Source: Isoetes taiwanensis
Taxonomy: Eukaryota > Streptophyta > Lycopodiopsida > Isoetales > Isoetaceae
Assembly (NCBI GenBank): GCA_021234155.1
Contig: JAJEKV010000267.1
Span: 312,001-376,000 of the forward strand
DNA length: 64,000 nt
Direction of reading: 5' to 3'
The position numbers and the translations under genes were made by a program. The notes beneath the pieces are model-generated. The model did no database searches. It had not been told where the DNA came from and saw only the letters and a program-made list of their open reading frames with translations. Positions 11,031 to 22,689 of the stretch are shown here, one piece after another. Numbering within the stretch: position 1 is the stretch's first letter; each line of letters starts with the position of its first letter.

Positions 11031-11799
11031 TATTTTTCAAAAATGGCCCTAAGAATTGTGTTTTATTTTATTTTTTTTGCATGTAGCATCACTTGACTAA
11101 TTTGATTTTGTCTCTTGGGTCCTTATCTCGACCGGATAGTACATGCTTGGGAGCAATGAAAAGATCAGTTCATTGAAGAAAGGTCGAAGAGGGTGGTGAC
11201 ATCAGTTGGACATACAAGCCGTGGCCCATACAGAACTCCTCATACAAATTTCTATCGTCGTAAGTTGCTCAAGGTGACTAGGAGAGAGCTCCACGCCGCC
11301 CTTTGCACTAGGTGGTTCATGTGTGAAGAGGGTGTAATCATTGTGCCCATACGACCACTATGGTCTCTTCACCTTTGTAATATATATTGTAATGAGCCCA
11401 TTTATAAATATAAGGTATCTCAAAACTAGTATTTTGGGTGATTAAATAAACAATTTGCTTAATTTTTGTTGGAATTTGTGATCTCTTGTCTACCCACCTA
11501 AGAAAATAGAGCCAAAATGTTCAACTAAGAATCTTTTTCAACTAGAACTTTGGTTTCAATCTGTAATGAAATTCCTATGTTTGAGTTCTTGTTCTTGTTC
11601 TCGACTCGCTATCCAAGAAAACCGGAAGAAAGCTTGGATGCACACTATGAACAAAAATTGAATTATGGACGGTTTTTGGCCTGGGGTGCTCCTTTTTGTG
11701 TAAAATAACGGGTTTAGAAAAAAAAGTGGGAATGGAATGAGTCCCACTTTAATTAAATACGACTTGTACAAAAGCTTTTGATTTAAAACAAAAAAATCA

Positions 11800-12090
11800 T
11801 TGCTCAAACAAAATTTATATTAAGAATTCAAATATTCGAAACAAACATAAAATCCAAATTCTCACACATCAAATCAGATGGGGAGAATGTGAGAATCTCC
11901 AGCATTGTGGTACGTAAAAGTTGCACAAATTGGAGCCTAGTTTGGCCCAGGTTGACGAACAAGAAGAGCTAATTGGCTTTTATACAAATGATGAGCAAGA
12001 ACTATCCGAAATACTCTAGATTGGAGACATATTTGCATCTTTTACTGCTCCAAGGAATCATGAAAATGTTCCATACTTCGTTCTCCTATG
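11800..12090. other. Intergenic, no feature seen
   Basis: AT-rich flank right of element B; no coding, RNA or repeat signal recognised. Confidence 0.5.
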
Positions 12091-12091
12091 C

Positions 12092-12322
12092 GTGAAGGAG
12101 ATGCATATGCTTCAGGAAGATGTGATTGACGACTATGGAAATAGAATGCTTGCTGGTGACAGGGTTTTAACTGGTCATTACTACCAATTGCTGCAAGGCA
12201 CAAACCACAAGTACAAGTTGTTAAAACCCAAATCTATAATTGGAGCAAAGTTCACCATGCAACCGGTCAAGCATAAGTTGGGGGGCGTGTACAACATACA
12301 TGATCACACGAGAGGTGCATGA
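12092..12322 (+). CDS. Short ORF of unknown family
   Basis: A 76-codon frame with ordinary amino-acid composition: EDVIDDYGNRMLAGDRVL ... YYQLLQ ... KHKLGGVYNIHDH. The upstream sequence (about 11940-12090) also reads as coding-like in pieces, so this may be an exon or a broken end of a larger gene. No known domain was recognised. It lies 520 bases from the convergently placed phosphatase pseudogene. Confidence 0.3.
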   Translation: MKEMHMLQEDVIDDYGNRMLAGDRVLTGHYYQLLQGTNHKYKLLKPKSIIGAKFTMQPVKHKLGGVYNIHDHTRGA

Positions 12323-12512
12323 CATACTTACATCAAGCCTACCAGAGATTGTTGAGTGCATATGACTAAGTTCTGTACAAAGGAACTTTCATATTTGCCA
12401 TCATCTTCTGTTAAGTTCGGAATACTAGTCGATTTTTCTTAGTTACTTATTTTTTACTCTGATGTACATTTATATACTTCAATTTTAGTATCATACAATA
12501 TCTTCTGTTTCC

Positions 12513-12612
12513 AAGCACAATGTAAATCAGAAAGTATAAAATGTTCATCAATTGTTGCATCAAAGCACAATGTAAATCAGAAAGTATAAAATGTTCATCA
12601 ATTGTTGCATCA
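12513..12612. repeat. Perfect 50-bp tandem duplication
   Basis: The 50-base unit starting AAGCACAATGTAAATCAG occurs twice back to back (12513-12562 and 12563-12612). Confidence 0.9.
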
Positions 12613-12839
12613 AGAAGTTAAACTATTCTATGAACTTGTTCTGTTATAAAGGATACCAATAGCTTTTCTTTTGATTCATGAAACAAAGCAGAAAATGCAA
12701 CATGTAGATTGACGTATGGTCATGGGAGATATGAAGCCAATATATACAAGTTTGTTGTTCATGTTTTAAATTTACAACATTCACAATCTGGTCACAGCCA
12801 ATGTGAAGCCAGTATATACTTTTTTGTTGTTTCAATATG

Positions 12840-13789
12840 TCACTTTCTTGCAGCTTTTCCACAGTCTGCAAAGGCCATCTCTATTCCTGTAGCCCTCTGA
12901 ACCATTTGCCTCCAGACAACTGTTGTTAGTATGTCGATTGGATTGCGTAAAGGGTTCTGCTTCACCTACTGTTGCAGCTTTGCTGAGGTCAACAGACCCT
13001 CTAGCCATGGTTGCAAAAGTGTCAAGAGGCATGTGTCTTCCACATCTTTTTCATGCCATGAAGGTGGGCATATGCAATTTTTGTTGGGATTGAAAAGCAT
13101 CTTGTACTTGGAGTCGTCTATTATAAGTGTGTTACTTTCATTCCTGTCTGATACTTCTCATATATAAACTCAATTGGCTTCAAATACAAAGGTTTATCTT
13201 CAAAAGGTGCAAGCTGGAAAGGCAGCTCCAAACAATTGCTTCCATCAAATGTGAATCTTAAGTCCCTTATCTGCATTATTGTGAAGACTTTATCCATACT
13301 CTTGACAGGTTCCATGGAGCTATGATGATTATATTCCTACTTCAAAGTGATCAAATACAAATTCGAGGAATTCGTCTAGGTGGGGCCTTATAAACAACAC
13401 TTATAAACAACACTTTCTTGCCCATTGTCCCATAGTTTCCAACTAGTCGATCATCTGCTACCAAAGTCCCATGTATTTGTTTTGCCAAAACATTATTGAT
13501 ATCAAACACTATCAACTTTTTCGGTACACCTACTATGAAAGAACATGCAATTTATCAATAAAATATGGTGGAGTTAAATAAAAAGAAATTTTATACATTA
13601 AAAATTCAACGAAAAAATGTACCTTTTACAATCGAATAGTGTTTGGCTTTCTCAGCCACATTTACTAGTACCAGCTCGTCTAATAGTTTCGGGTGCGATA
13701 TGAATGTGGTCTAACTCCTGAAGTAGTGCTCGGATGAGAACATCACGATGATCCTCCGCATACTTTGGCAAGAACCAATTTTGGGTAAT
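12840..13789 (-). pseudogene. FCP1/NIF-type (HAD) phosphatase-like gene, broken
   Basis: Reading down from 13789 there is an exon-like piece (13789-13623, donor AAAG|GTACAT) and, after an acceptor near 13533, a long block with the family's landmarks in order. VPKKLIVFDINNVL is the place of the N-terminal Asp loop, in the form plant members use. Then come VLFIRPHLDEFLEFVFDHFEVGI; a frameshift; MEPVKSMDKVF; EDKPLYLKPIEFIYEKY; a second frameshift; TLIIDDSKYKMLFNP, the conserved LIDDS block; and LLQPWLEGLL. An in-frame TAG then precedes about 40 more codons, ending at 12840-12842. Intact relatives are nuclear or plastid CTD-phosphatase-like proteins. Two frameshifts plus stops mark this as a pseudogene, unless they are assembly errors. 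Confidence 0.7.
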
Positions 13790-13799
13790 CTGCAAATGT

Positions 13800-15180
13800 G
13801 ACAAACTTAGATATTGGAAACCATTTGTTTACAAGACAAAAGGCATGAGACACTCACATTAAAAGTTTTACCATGCACGATTGTATCTACGAACTTCCCA
13901 AAAAAAAAAAAAACAACACTTAGCCCCACTTTGATTATCTCATATAGAAGCTAACATTTTTTAGATAATGCCATATTGGCAGCATCCATCCTAATTTCAA
14001 GATATTTTGATCATGCCTTGATGCTCCACATATCCCATATTTCGATTATATCTTGGTTCTTTCAAGATTCGCATAAAGAAACACCAAATCTTGGATATTT
14101 TCATTTTGTCAAATTTTGAAACTTCCAACCTTAAATTTTGCATATTTTGATTTTGTCTTGCTTTTACCAGATTTAGAATATTTCAATTTTTTCTTGGTTC
14201 TAGGGTTAATGTGTTTACCACTACACAAAATGCCCAGACAAAAAAAGCGGATGAAACAACATGCAATGCCCATATCATGCAACAAGCAATGTCCATCGCA
14301 TTGGATTGCATTCAAAACTAGGCCTAGTATGCTTGATACCTCCACACATGTAGAGATCATTCAAATTTTTGTTGAGGCATTTACCATCATTTTACCTTGG
14401 TTAGAAGCATAAGCATGGGTGTCGCCTTTTTAACAACATTGAAGTACTTGGATTACTGGTAAATGGCATTGTGTCAACAAGGTTGATCTTACTGCTCGGA
14501 GTGCCCTATATTTAACGCCAACAGAACAATACAAGATGAAAGATACATCAAGAAGGAATTGTATTTGTATTTGGGAGTTAGGATGGCATCATCTTTCACT
14601 TCTTTTACCATTTTTTACTTTCTTTAATGGTAAAAAGAATTACGTGGACTTTTTTACGGACCTTGAGATTTCTACATATTTTATATTTTTTGCTCACTTC
14701 CTCAACAACATTGTTAACTCAACTATTCATTATATCATAGTCGATTTTTGTGATTGCCAGTGGAAACGGAACTGATATTGCCTGAATCAGAAGCTTTTAA
14801 CCGCTATCGAAAAATTTCTTAATGTTTCCTTAAATAGCCAGATATTTCTAGTTCTCAATCCCAAATTTGTATCCTTATACAGATATGAATAAAAATCTAC
14901 CAATTTTTTTTGCAATCTGCTATCTGAACTAGAAAATTCCTAGTCTCGACAGGAAAAAACCTTCTCTACCTCTTTGTTTTCATAATATTGTCATTTATAA
15001 GCAGCTTATTTTGGCTATTTGATTAACATTATTGCAAAGGGATAATTATTTTTAAGATGGTTCTGCAACCATTTTATTTGAAATTGTGGAAGTAAGTGAA
15101 CACCATATCATTGAAAGTCAACACTTTACCCAACCTGTATTACACACTATTACATAATTGATATAAAGAAGAAGAGAATA
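13800..15180. other. Intergenic, no gene seen
   Basis: AT-rich sequence with only short chance frames. Repeated TTTTGA and ATATTTTGATTTTG strings lie at 13960-14190. No RNA or mobile-element signal recognised. Confidence 0.5.
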
Positions 15181-15181
15181 T

Positions 15182-15659
15182 TTATCTGCTTGGAGAAGGA
15201 GAAATTTGTCGATCATAGCTATAGCTCATAAGAGGTGTTGCAACATATGCCAAAGGCGAACATTTGGATGCAAAGCAAGACTTCAAATTTGCCCCCTGTG
15301 GAGCAGAAATAGCTGGGATGGGTATTCTTCCCTGCAGCATATGAAGAACAGCAGACATGGTAGGGCGTTCAGAAGGTATCAGAAGGCAATGAAACGCAAT
15401 CCGAATCACCCGCCTAACTTGAATTTCATCAACTGCTGTATGGATGGCAGCATCTACAAGCTCAAATGGAAAAAAATCTTCCCTCTCAATGCCTGAGATA
15501 GCTTCTGCAAGTGCTGATCCCGACATATCTATAATGCTCCGCCCTCCCACATTTTCCAGAATGATAATGCCAAAGCTATAAACATCCATCTTCTCATTTA
15601 GTCCAGCTCCCATCATGCATTCTGGTGCTATGTATAATGGTGACCCTCTTATACTGAAT
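15182..15659 (-). pseudogene. Truncated receptor-like kinase (kinase C-lobe only)
   Basis: The frame reads SIRGSPLYIAPECMMGAGLNEK, then MDVYSFGIIILE and a tail to SPSPSR. It is closely similar to the C-terminal ~170 residues of the intact kinase at 35655-37310, starting at that protein's residue 384 (TIRG of the activation segment). Upstream of 15660 there are stop codons and no P-loop, catalytic loop or DFG, so it has no catalytic ability. It is a 5'-truncated paralogue in the same orientation, 20 kb from the intact copy. Confidence 0.85.
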
Positions 15660-15939
15660 GAAATTTGGAATCACAGTTACTCATATCCACTTGCCCACAA
15701 ATTGCAATGCATTTGCAAAAGGGCAGCGGGTAAAAGGAAGTGCAGTTTGCAAGGGCTTAGTTCAGTGCCAATGCTCTACTAGTGCATTCAAATTAGTTTT
15801 CATTCTATACGTTAGTATGAGTTATTCTGTTAGCTAACACATAACGCGTTACAAATTTGGGGCTAATTTGTTATCTGCTAACCATGGTTTCCACATTTGT
15901 ATTCTGTATTGCACAGTGAAGAACTTGCTCCTGCTGTTG

Positions 15940-17110
15940 CTAATCGGACCAGAAGGAGCAATAGCGCCCATTTCATCACAAACTCCGGCATTTTGCTTTG
16001 CTTGAGGAAGAATGACTTGTTCCCAAAACTGAAGGCTGGAGACATGTAGCCTATAAACGATTCTTTGTAAGGTGACCCCCCACGAATGGTGCTTTAAGAG
16101 AGAAAAAAAGAAAAAAACCACCCCTATCAGCAGCCCAGGCTTGAGTAAAAAATAAGGTAGGGTTACGTATGTTATATACTTAGCACGTATTTTGTTGAAA
16201 GTGCAACTAGGCTAGGTGAACATGTAAAGATATTTTATACCTGCCGTACTTATTTAAATGAAACTACCATTAGGTTGTGTGTTCTAATGGCTTTATGAAA
16301 TCATACATGTTGCATGCATACATTTTTTTTCTATGTTTGTGTCAAACCATGAATATTTTTTGCAAATCTTGAAAGTTCTTGGTTCCTTGGAACATGCCAT
16401 TTGGCATTTGGCATTGATGAATGTACATTGCACTAGGTTTCATTCCCTAGTTTGTCTCTAGGGCATCGTGCCTTTTGACAACAACATTTATTCTATTCTA
16501 TAAATAAAATAATGGTCTATTATAAAACTAGTAACAGATGCGCGATGTTACAGGGCTTTAGAAAACGACTTGAAGAGCATGTTGTTACAACGTTTGTTAT
16601 AAAGTCATCTACAAAATAAATGGTTTGACGCTTCGTAATACGGAAGCATAGGAACCCCTTTCTATTCGTAAATGATTTGCAATAAGTGGGAAAGGGGTTT
16701 TGTTGTTAGAATAAGGGTGCAAATATCTTTTTTTTCTTGAATAGCATGTTACTACAACATTGGTTACAAAGACAATTATAAGTTAGGAGCTTGGTAATAC
16801 CAAGCATAGGAAGCCCTTTCATGTTTGTAAATAATTTGCAATAAGTGGAAAAGGGCCATAGCGGGAGTTGCCTAACATCTAGCTCTAGAATGACTAGCAT
16901 GAAAGAAGATCATGTAAATAAATATTCACCATGCAATAAAGTCAAAAATCGATCTCTAATCAACTTTTTGTACAATGCAATTAGCACCTTAAAGACATAG
17001 TCAAGTTCTTTGTGAAAAATTGGCATATGGGTAAACACTTTCATTTGTTTCATCATAGTTTATCAAAGACATGTATCATGAGAGATATCAACAAAATACA
17101 CATCAACCAC
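15940..17110. repeat. Duplicated non-coding segment, copy 2
   Basis: It matches 3891-3957 plus 5579-5612, then 5801-6345, then 6719-7120. The gaps in copy 1 correspond to element A and the 6346-6718 insert. The copy here preserves both empty sites, which makes it the reference for dating those insertions. No gene recognised. Confidence 0.85.
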
Positions 17111-18480
17111 AGCCATAAACCTTTCCTAAACAAATATGCAACAAAATTCCTTTGTGGAATTGACTAAAACATCCCAACATTTACATCCCTCACATAGATT
17201 CAAGTGATATGAACTGCTCTAACGAATTGAAATCCTTTTAGAGGCAAAGAAATATGAAAACTTTGAATAAATCAGTATGCACAGAAACCTTGCATTAGGT
17301 ACGGTTCATAGAATGTAATTCAGAGTGCCTCAAACCTTCAGCAGCTTCCACATCAATAGCATAAAGTATGCGCAGGAAGCTTGCATTAGGTAAAATTCAT
17401 AGAATGCAATTTAAAGTGCTTCAAATCTTCAATAGCTTTTATGTTAATAGCATTTGAAATAATTAATCTTGCTTGTATATTAAATTTTCCATGACCCAGA
17501 CACAATATCATAGCTTCTATGGCTAACTCGGATCTAAATATCAAGTGCAAGTCAGCTTCCTGTGCTTCACTCTGATCTAAATTGCATTGACAAACACCTG
17601 GCCAAAAATACCTGAAAAGTACATGTGCTGCACCACATGACATATTTGTAAATTTTTCTGAAACTTGAAGCCAGCATATCTCTAACCCAACAAACTATCT
17701 CAATTCCTTATTAAGAATTAATATAAGAACCATAACAAGATTAAAACAAAACTAATATGAACAAATGAAAAGTCAACTCATGAAATAGTAGATCAAGGAT
17801 AAGAAAAGATCCAAAATAATGCTCTAAGCCGTTTTTCACATATATATTCCATATAAAAGGGGTGCGTGTGCAGGAAGGGGGTTTTTTGGGTCTCAAAAAA
17901 TGCATATACCTATGAGACCATTTACGTTTTGAGCTTGGACATGGCGTATAGTTACGAAAGGGGGACCCTGGCATCTTAACAAAAGTAATGTTACAATGAA
18001 GCATTTATTTGTAAGTTAATCTATCTATGCTTACTATAAATCCCAAATAAAATTTGCATAAACCTTTGTTCTTAAGGGCAAAATCAAGCTCAGCTTGTCA
18101 ATATTGTTAATATGACTTCAACTCTTATTTTTACTAATGTTCTCTTATTTTGCAATGAGGTAAATATAAGTTAGAGGGTACAATAGACGAATAAACTACT
18201 CAACGTAAGTTATAGTTAAGGGTAGGGTAAGTTAGGATCAAACTGGGTATAGAAGTAAGGAATAGGGTATTCCAGCTTTGAGAGCACGAGATTGTATACA
18301 AAGGGGTTTTTCTCAAAATCTCATCCATAAAGAGCAAAATAAGATTGCAATGTAATATTAATATATTGTTTGCATTTATTTCGGAGCAAGCTTACGAAGG
18401 AATAACCTTCTCCAACATTGTCATTTGCATTGTAGAATGATTATAATGACTCACCTGCATTAGTGCACTATAACATTATT
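17111..18480. other. Intergenic, no gene seen
   Basis: AT-rich. Short frames at 17386-17643 and 17741-18004 show no recognisable protein. Confidence 0.5.
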
Positions 18481-18744
18481 CAATGTTCTGCACATGCTTC
18501 CTGATATATCTCCCCATGTTTTCAGCTTCTTTCAGACCTTTTAGAAGAACCATACTTGTTGCGGCACTGCTTCACATAAAAAAATTAGATTTTCACGCGA
18601 ATGAATGCTTTTCTTTGGACCACCGTCACTATTGCATGCAATCACGGGTTTTCTTTGCTGCCTTTCCTTCAAGTGGAGCAATGCCAAAGTGCTCACCCTG
18701 CAAACAACAATATAAAGTCTCATTAACAATAACTGGATTTCAAG

Positions 18745-18864
18745 AATGCATGCGATTCGACACCGTCGGATCGCCATTTTGGGGAGAGACGAGGCTATAT
18801 ATATGTCGTAGGGCTCTTTCTCCATTATCGGCGTCTTCTCACAGCAGTTTTTTAGTCTCAGTTC
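18745..18864 (+). repeat. Direct repeat, copy 1 (promoter-like)
   Basis: About 120 bases containing GGCTATATATATG and CTCTTTCTCCATTATCGGCG are repeated with few changes at 20505-20624. The TATA-like core and the pairing across 1.65 kb suggest remnants of an LTR or a repeated promoter, but no PBS or coding region was found between them. Confidence 0.7.
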
Positions 18865-19794
18865 GTCTTAGTTTTGTCTTGTCAATTCACTATGTTCATC
18901 AACGTTCTTGTCTCTTCTTAGTGCTAGCGGTAGCGCTTATTCTTATCTGGCAGATAGATACCTTTTGAATTATTGATCTTTGGCTTTTGGCAACGGTTTT
19001 TGAGATCTTCATATTCTTTTTTCTACAGTGTCAATTACCTTGTACTGGTTTTTCTTTGTTTTTGGATTTGTGCACTTTAGTGTCAATTACCTTGTACTGG
19101 TTTTTCTTTGCTTTTGGATTTGTGCACTTTCGATTTCATGTCGTTTAGCATGGATGTATATCGGCTTTGGCATAGCAAAGCATAGCAAGCATGGATGGCT
19201 TCCTCTTACGATGCATCGATCGATTTTCTTCTGGCATTTTCAGATTATTTCATGTCAATTGAGCCAAGCATCGATTGCTTCTTGATCTACAAGGATTCTT
19301 TTGCCTCAGCATAGACTTTTCATATATATTTTCGATAGCATCAATAGGGCTTTTCCAGTATAAAATATGATGGTTTGTTGTGGATTTGCAGCTCCTGTGT
19401 TCTTTTATATTACTGTAAATCTGATCCCTAATCCGTATTTTCCCTATCAGATTGCTTGGTCCAATCATCCCTTCAAATCTCCTTTGTTTCCTATAGCTTT
19501 TAACATCTCTGTGGGTCTACTTTTCTTCCTGTCACTTGGCATGATCCGTCTGTTTTTTATGGGTTTGCCCTTTGCCTTCTACCTTCTGGACTGGTGCTTC
19601 CTTCTTCCAGCCATATTTGTTCATCTCTAATCCCTCGGCATCATCAAACGGCATGCCGTTCTAACGGCATCCTTCCCTTTCTATTTCCACTTGTGCAGGC
19701 GTCCATCCCTTTCTATTTTCGTTTGTGCAGGTTATGCTCTGTAGTTTCTGCATTCTATAACAGTAATATAAAACTTTAAAATTAATTTCGTAGT

Positions 19795-19866
19795 AGTTGT
19801 TGGCCTATTGGTTGGGATGTGGGGCTTTTAACCTTGTGGTTTAGAGTTCGAATCCTAGTGTTGGCA
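19795..19866 (+). ncRNA. tRNA-Lys-like SINE head or tRNA pseudogene
   Basis: GGCCTATTGGTTGGG resembles an A box, GGCTTTTAACC matches the tRNA-Lys(TTT) anticodon arm, and GAGTTCGAATCC is a good B box. Spacing is tRNA-like, but acceptor pairing is poor, so it is more likely a SINE head or a decayed tRNA than a working tRNA gene. Confidence 0.5.
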
Positions 19867-20091
19867 TATTTTGTTTATTTACTAACGTATATTTTGTTTA
19901 TTTACTAACGTATATTCCCTTCATGGGGTGTGCGGCTTTTAAATTATGGTTAGGCTTTCCACTATTTTGTTATCGTATATTGTCCCCTTTTCCCTCTCGT
20001 CTTGTCTTTTGTCATAACTTGACCTTTTGGTCGATATCCGTGATGGCACACTTAAAATTGTTTTTGCCCTTGTTCCTTATGCCCGTCGCTT

Positions 20092-20310
20092 CCTCTATCA
20101 TACCATTTTTATGCCTAATTGTTCTCTAGCTATGGGACTTTTCAAACATATTGTTTTTGTTGAGTGTTGGTGTTATTGTTATGAGTGCATTCAGGATTTG
20201 GTCTATTCCTCTATCATACCATTTTTATGCCTAATTGTTCTCTAGCTATGGGTTCAAACATATTGTTTTTGTTGAGTGTTGGTGTTATTGTTATGAGTGC
20301 ATTCGGGATT
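20092..20310 (+). repeat. Tandem duplication, about 115 bp x2
   Basis: The unit starting CCTCTATCATACCATTTT and ending near GAGTGCATTC occurs at about 20092-20207 and 20208-20310. A smaller 50-bp tandem duplication (TGTCAATTACCTTGTACTGG) lies at 19029-19128. Confidence 0.85.
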
Positions 20311-20504
20311 TTGGTCATCATCCGTGTTATTTGACTGCTTGTTAAGTTTTTTATTTCCTTTTACCACGTCCAACTTAGTCTTGCTTGCATTTTCTCTATT
20401 GTCATACGCCCTCTTTCTTGTGTTTCAATATTGCTCATGGGCTTCGAAATGGAAGTTCTCTTTTGATCGGCCGGTTTTCCCCTTGAGGGCGAGTCTCTCA
20501 CCAA

Positions 20505-20624
20505 AATGCATGCGATTGACACGGTCGGATCGCCATTTTGGGGAGAGGCGAGGCTATATATATGTTGTAGGGCTCTTTCTCCATTATCGGCGTCTTCTCA
20601 CAGCAGTTTTTTAGTCTCAGTTCC
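20505..20624 (+). repeat. Direct repeat, copy 2
   Basis: Partner of 18745-18864. It is preceded by GGCCGGTTTTCC...GAGTCTCTCACCAAAATG (about 20469-20506), which itself recurs at about 21444-21484 beside the next repeat block. Confidence 0.7.
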
Positions 20625-20685
20625 CTCCTCCCCACCCTAAGTTGTTTGCATTCATGTTTTTCCTTTTCGATTTGTGATTCCATTT

Positions 20686-20830
20686 CAGCGTGGCTCGCGT
20701 GACTGAACCCTCTATATTTGAGAAATTTTACAATATGATGTTATGTCGGCGTGGCTCGTTGTGACCCTCGTATTTGAGAGGTTATGTTGTTTGAAGATAT
20801 GCTCCTATGTCGGCGTGGCTCGCGTGACCA
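20686..20830 (+). repeat. About 60-bp tandem motif x3
   Basis: GCGTGGCTCG(CG)TGAC is repeated at about 20688, 20749 and 20813 with similar spacers ending in TATTTGAGA. Confidence 0.65.
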
Positions 20831-21482
20831 GCCCCTTCTCTTATTGGAGGATTGTGATTTATCATGGACCCGACCTCCTTTGGAGGCTTTAGACGGCGGT
20901 GACGTGATGGCTTCTATTTTTTGAGTTAATTGCTTCTTTTTGTTGTTTTTTCAGGTCATCTCCTCCTATGGCGACTTTGTTGCGTTACTTTTCTAACGTC
21001 TAATGCATTCCGTTTGTTTTCTTTTCTCCTAAGTTTTCAAGTGATCATGGCTATTTCTTTCTTTTGTTCGACTCTCTCATGGAGTTTGAGATGCATCGTC
21101 TGATTTGCGACCTCCATCTTGTGCTTCCTCGACTTTTTCATCAATGATCTTCACTTTGATGGCCCGGGCTTTTTCTTTGGAGCCGTCGAGGGTGAAGGTT
21201 TGTCATTAGGGTTTTCCTCGAAAACCCGAAGGGCGTGGTTTTTTCATCCGGTGATAAACTTTTCGCGACGTTGCCTCCTACTTGCCTTTCTTATTTTACG
21301 CCATCTTGAAAGGGGCCTGGATTGTTCCTATGGCAGGTCTCCTTTATTATTAGTGGGTAGTCAGACCCAATTGGTGGACTACCCTCCACCTTAGATATTT
21401 TTCAAAATGTTGTACACTGCTGTGATGAAAGATATGCCTATCTACGGCCGGTTTTCCCCCTTCAGACGAGTCTCTCACCAAA

Positions 21483-22687
21483 ATGTTGAATGTTTTCCAA
21501 GACCACTCATATTTTTTAGATCATTTTCACAAATTTTAAGAACATCGGATTGGTTTCAGACATGAATGTGAAAGATATATGGAGGAACAACTAGTGCAAC
21601 TAAAAGACACATAAAATCAAGTGCGCCAACATGAATATATTGAAGCAGGGAAATATTGCAATCACAGCCACATAAACATGTAGTTATGATCAAGGATATG
21701 ATATACCTCCTTTATAGCTTTACTGGATTCATGATGCAGAAGAACAAATCTATGCCCTTATATGTGGTGCTTCTACATTCAACAAAATATTGAAGATTGA
21801 AGCCGCTTTAAAAAAGATTAAGTAGTTCCACAGTGGGCAAGCAAAGGTCTGACCTGCAAAGAAGTAGAGAAGTTATGGTGGGTTTCTTGCTGGTTGTAGA
21901 AAATATCTTCTACCAAGGTTCTAGAGATGAGCTAAGTTAGTAGACAGGGAAATGCTTTGCTTGCAATCAGAACCAACCTACAAAGGAAGGAGGGAAGGAA
22001 GTATATTTTAACGTCCACGGAGGCCAACTGGCCTATGACACGGTGACAATGCAATATATCAAATAGTATCCAAACACAAAAGAAAACCACAAAAGCCCTA
22101 TACAATGAGTCTCTACCACTGGGACCAAAAAACCTTGTAATAGGCGTTCAAATTCCCTATCTGGGCGCTCAAATTGCCTGTGCTGTGAGGGACTCTCTGA
22201 CGGTGGAGACTTGCAGAATGTAGGATGCGAGACGTGCAAACATTGGCGAAGCCAGCAATTGATGAATTGCTATCTCAGAGCATCTGAGATCGGCATGAGC
22301 TGCTCAGATGTGTGTATATGCCAGACACTCCTGGACAACATGGTGTTCATCTTCTACTATCTGCATTTGGCAACACTGGCATAATCCCTCATCCCGGGGG
22401 ATTCTCTACCCTCCATCCGTACTCCAGCAGCCTGTCTCAATTCTGAGATGGTGGGACCCTGTCCTCATTGCAGCTATGGCTCTCTGAGAGATGTGTGCCT
22501 TCAAATATTGGTGTGGGCCATGTTCCACGACGGATTAACTGCGTGTGGTAAAGCTCTATTTTGGGCTTCGCAAGAGTGAGCACATCCCACAAAGAGGCAG
22601 CAAAGCGCTCATTCAAATGCAACACATGTTCGTCGATAGTCCTGCAAACAACAATGTAAAGTCTCATTAACAATAACTGTTTTTCAA
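21483..22687. repeat. 1-kb tandem segmental duplication, copy 1
   Basis: It begins TTGAATGTTTTCCAAGACC and recurs at 22690 onward. Both copies contain a LINE 3' end in minus orientation (from about 21990 and 23190). Copy 1 continues as LINE sequence to about 22640. Confidence 0.8.
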
Positions 22688-22689
22688 GA

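Larger units (their letters stand above)
7769..11799. mobile_element. Large TIR element 'B' (about 4.0 kb)
   Basis: A 30-bp sequence at 7806-7835 (starts TGTACAAGTCG, ends AAAGTGGGAC) is repeated perfectly in inverted orientation at 11741-11770. Weaker symmetry extends outwards to about 7769 and 11799. The TIR core AATTAAA-TGGGA resembles the end of element A. No transposase was recognised. The interior holds a purine tract, gene-like GC-richer fragments (8290-9720), an 11-unit palindrome array (10317-11030) and a short ORF at 11193-11429 of unknown nature. The target duplication is not resolved, so the exact outer ends are uncertain. Confidence 0.7.
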
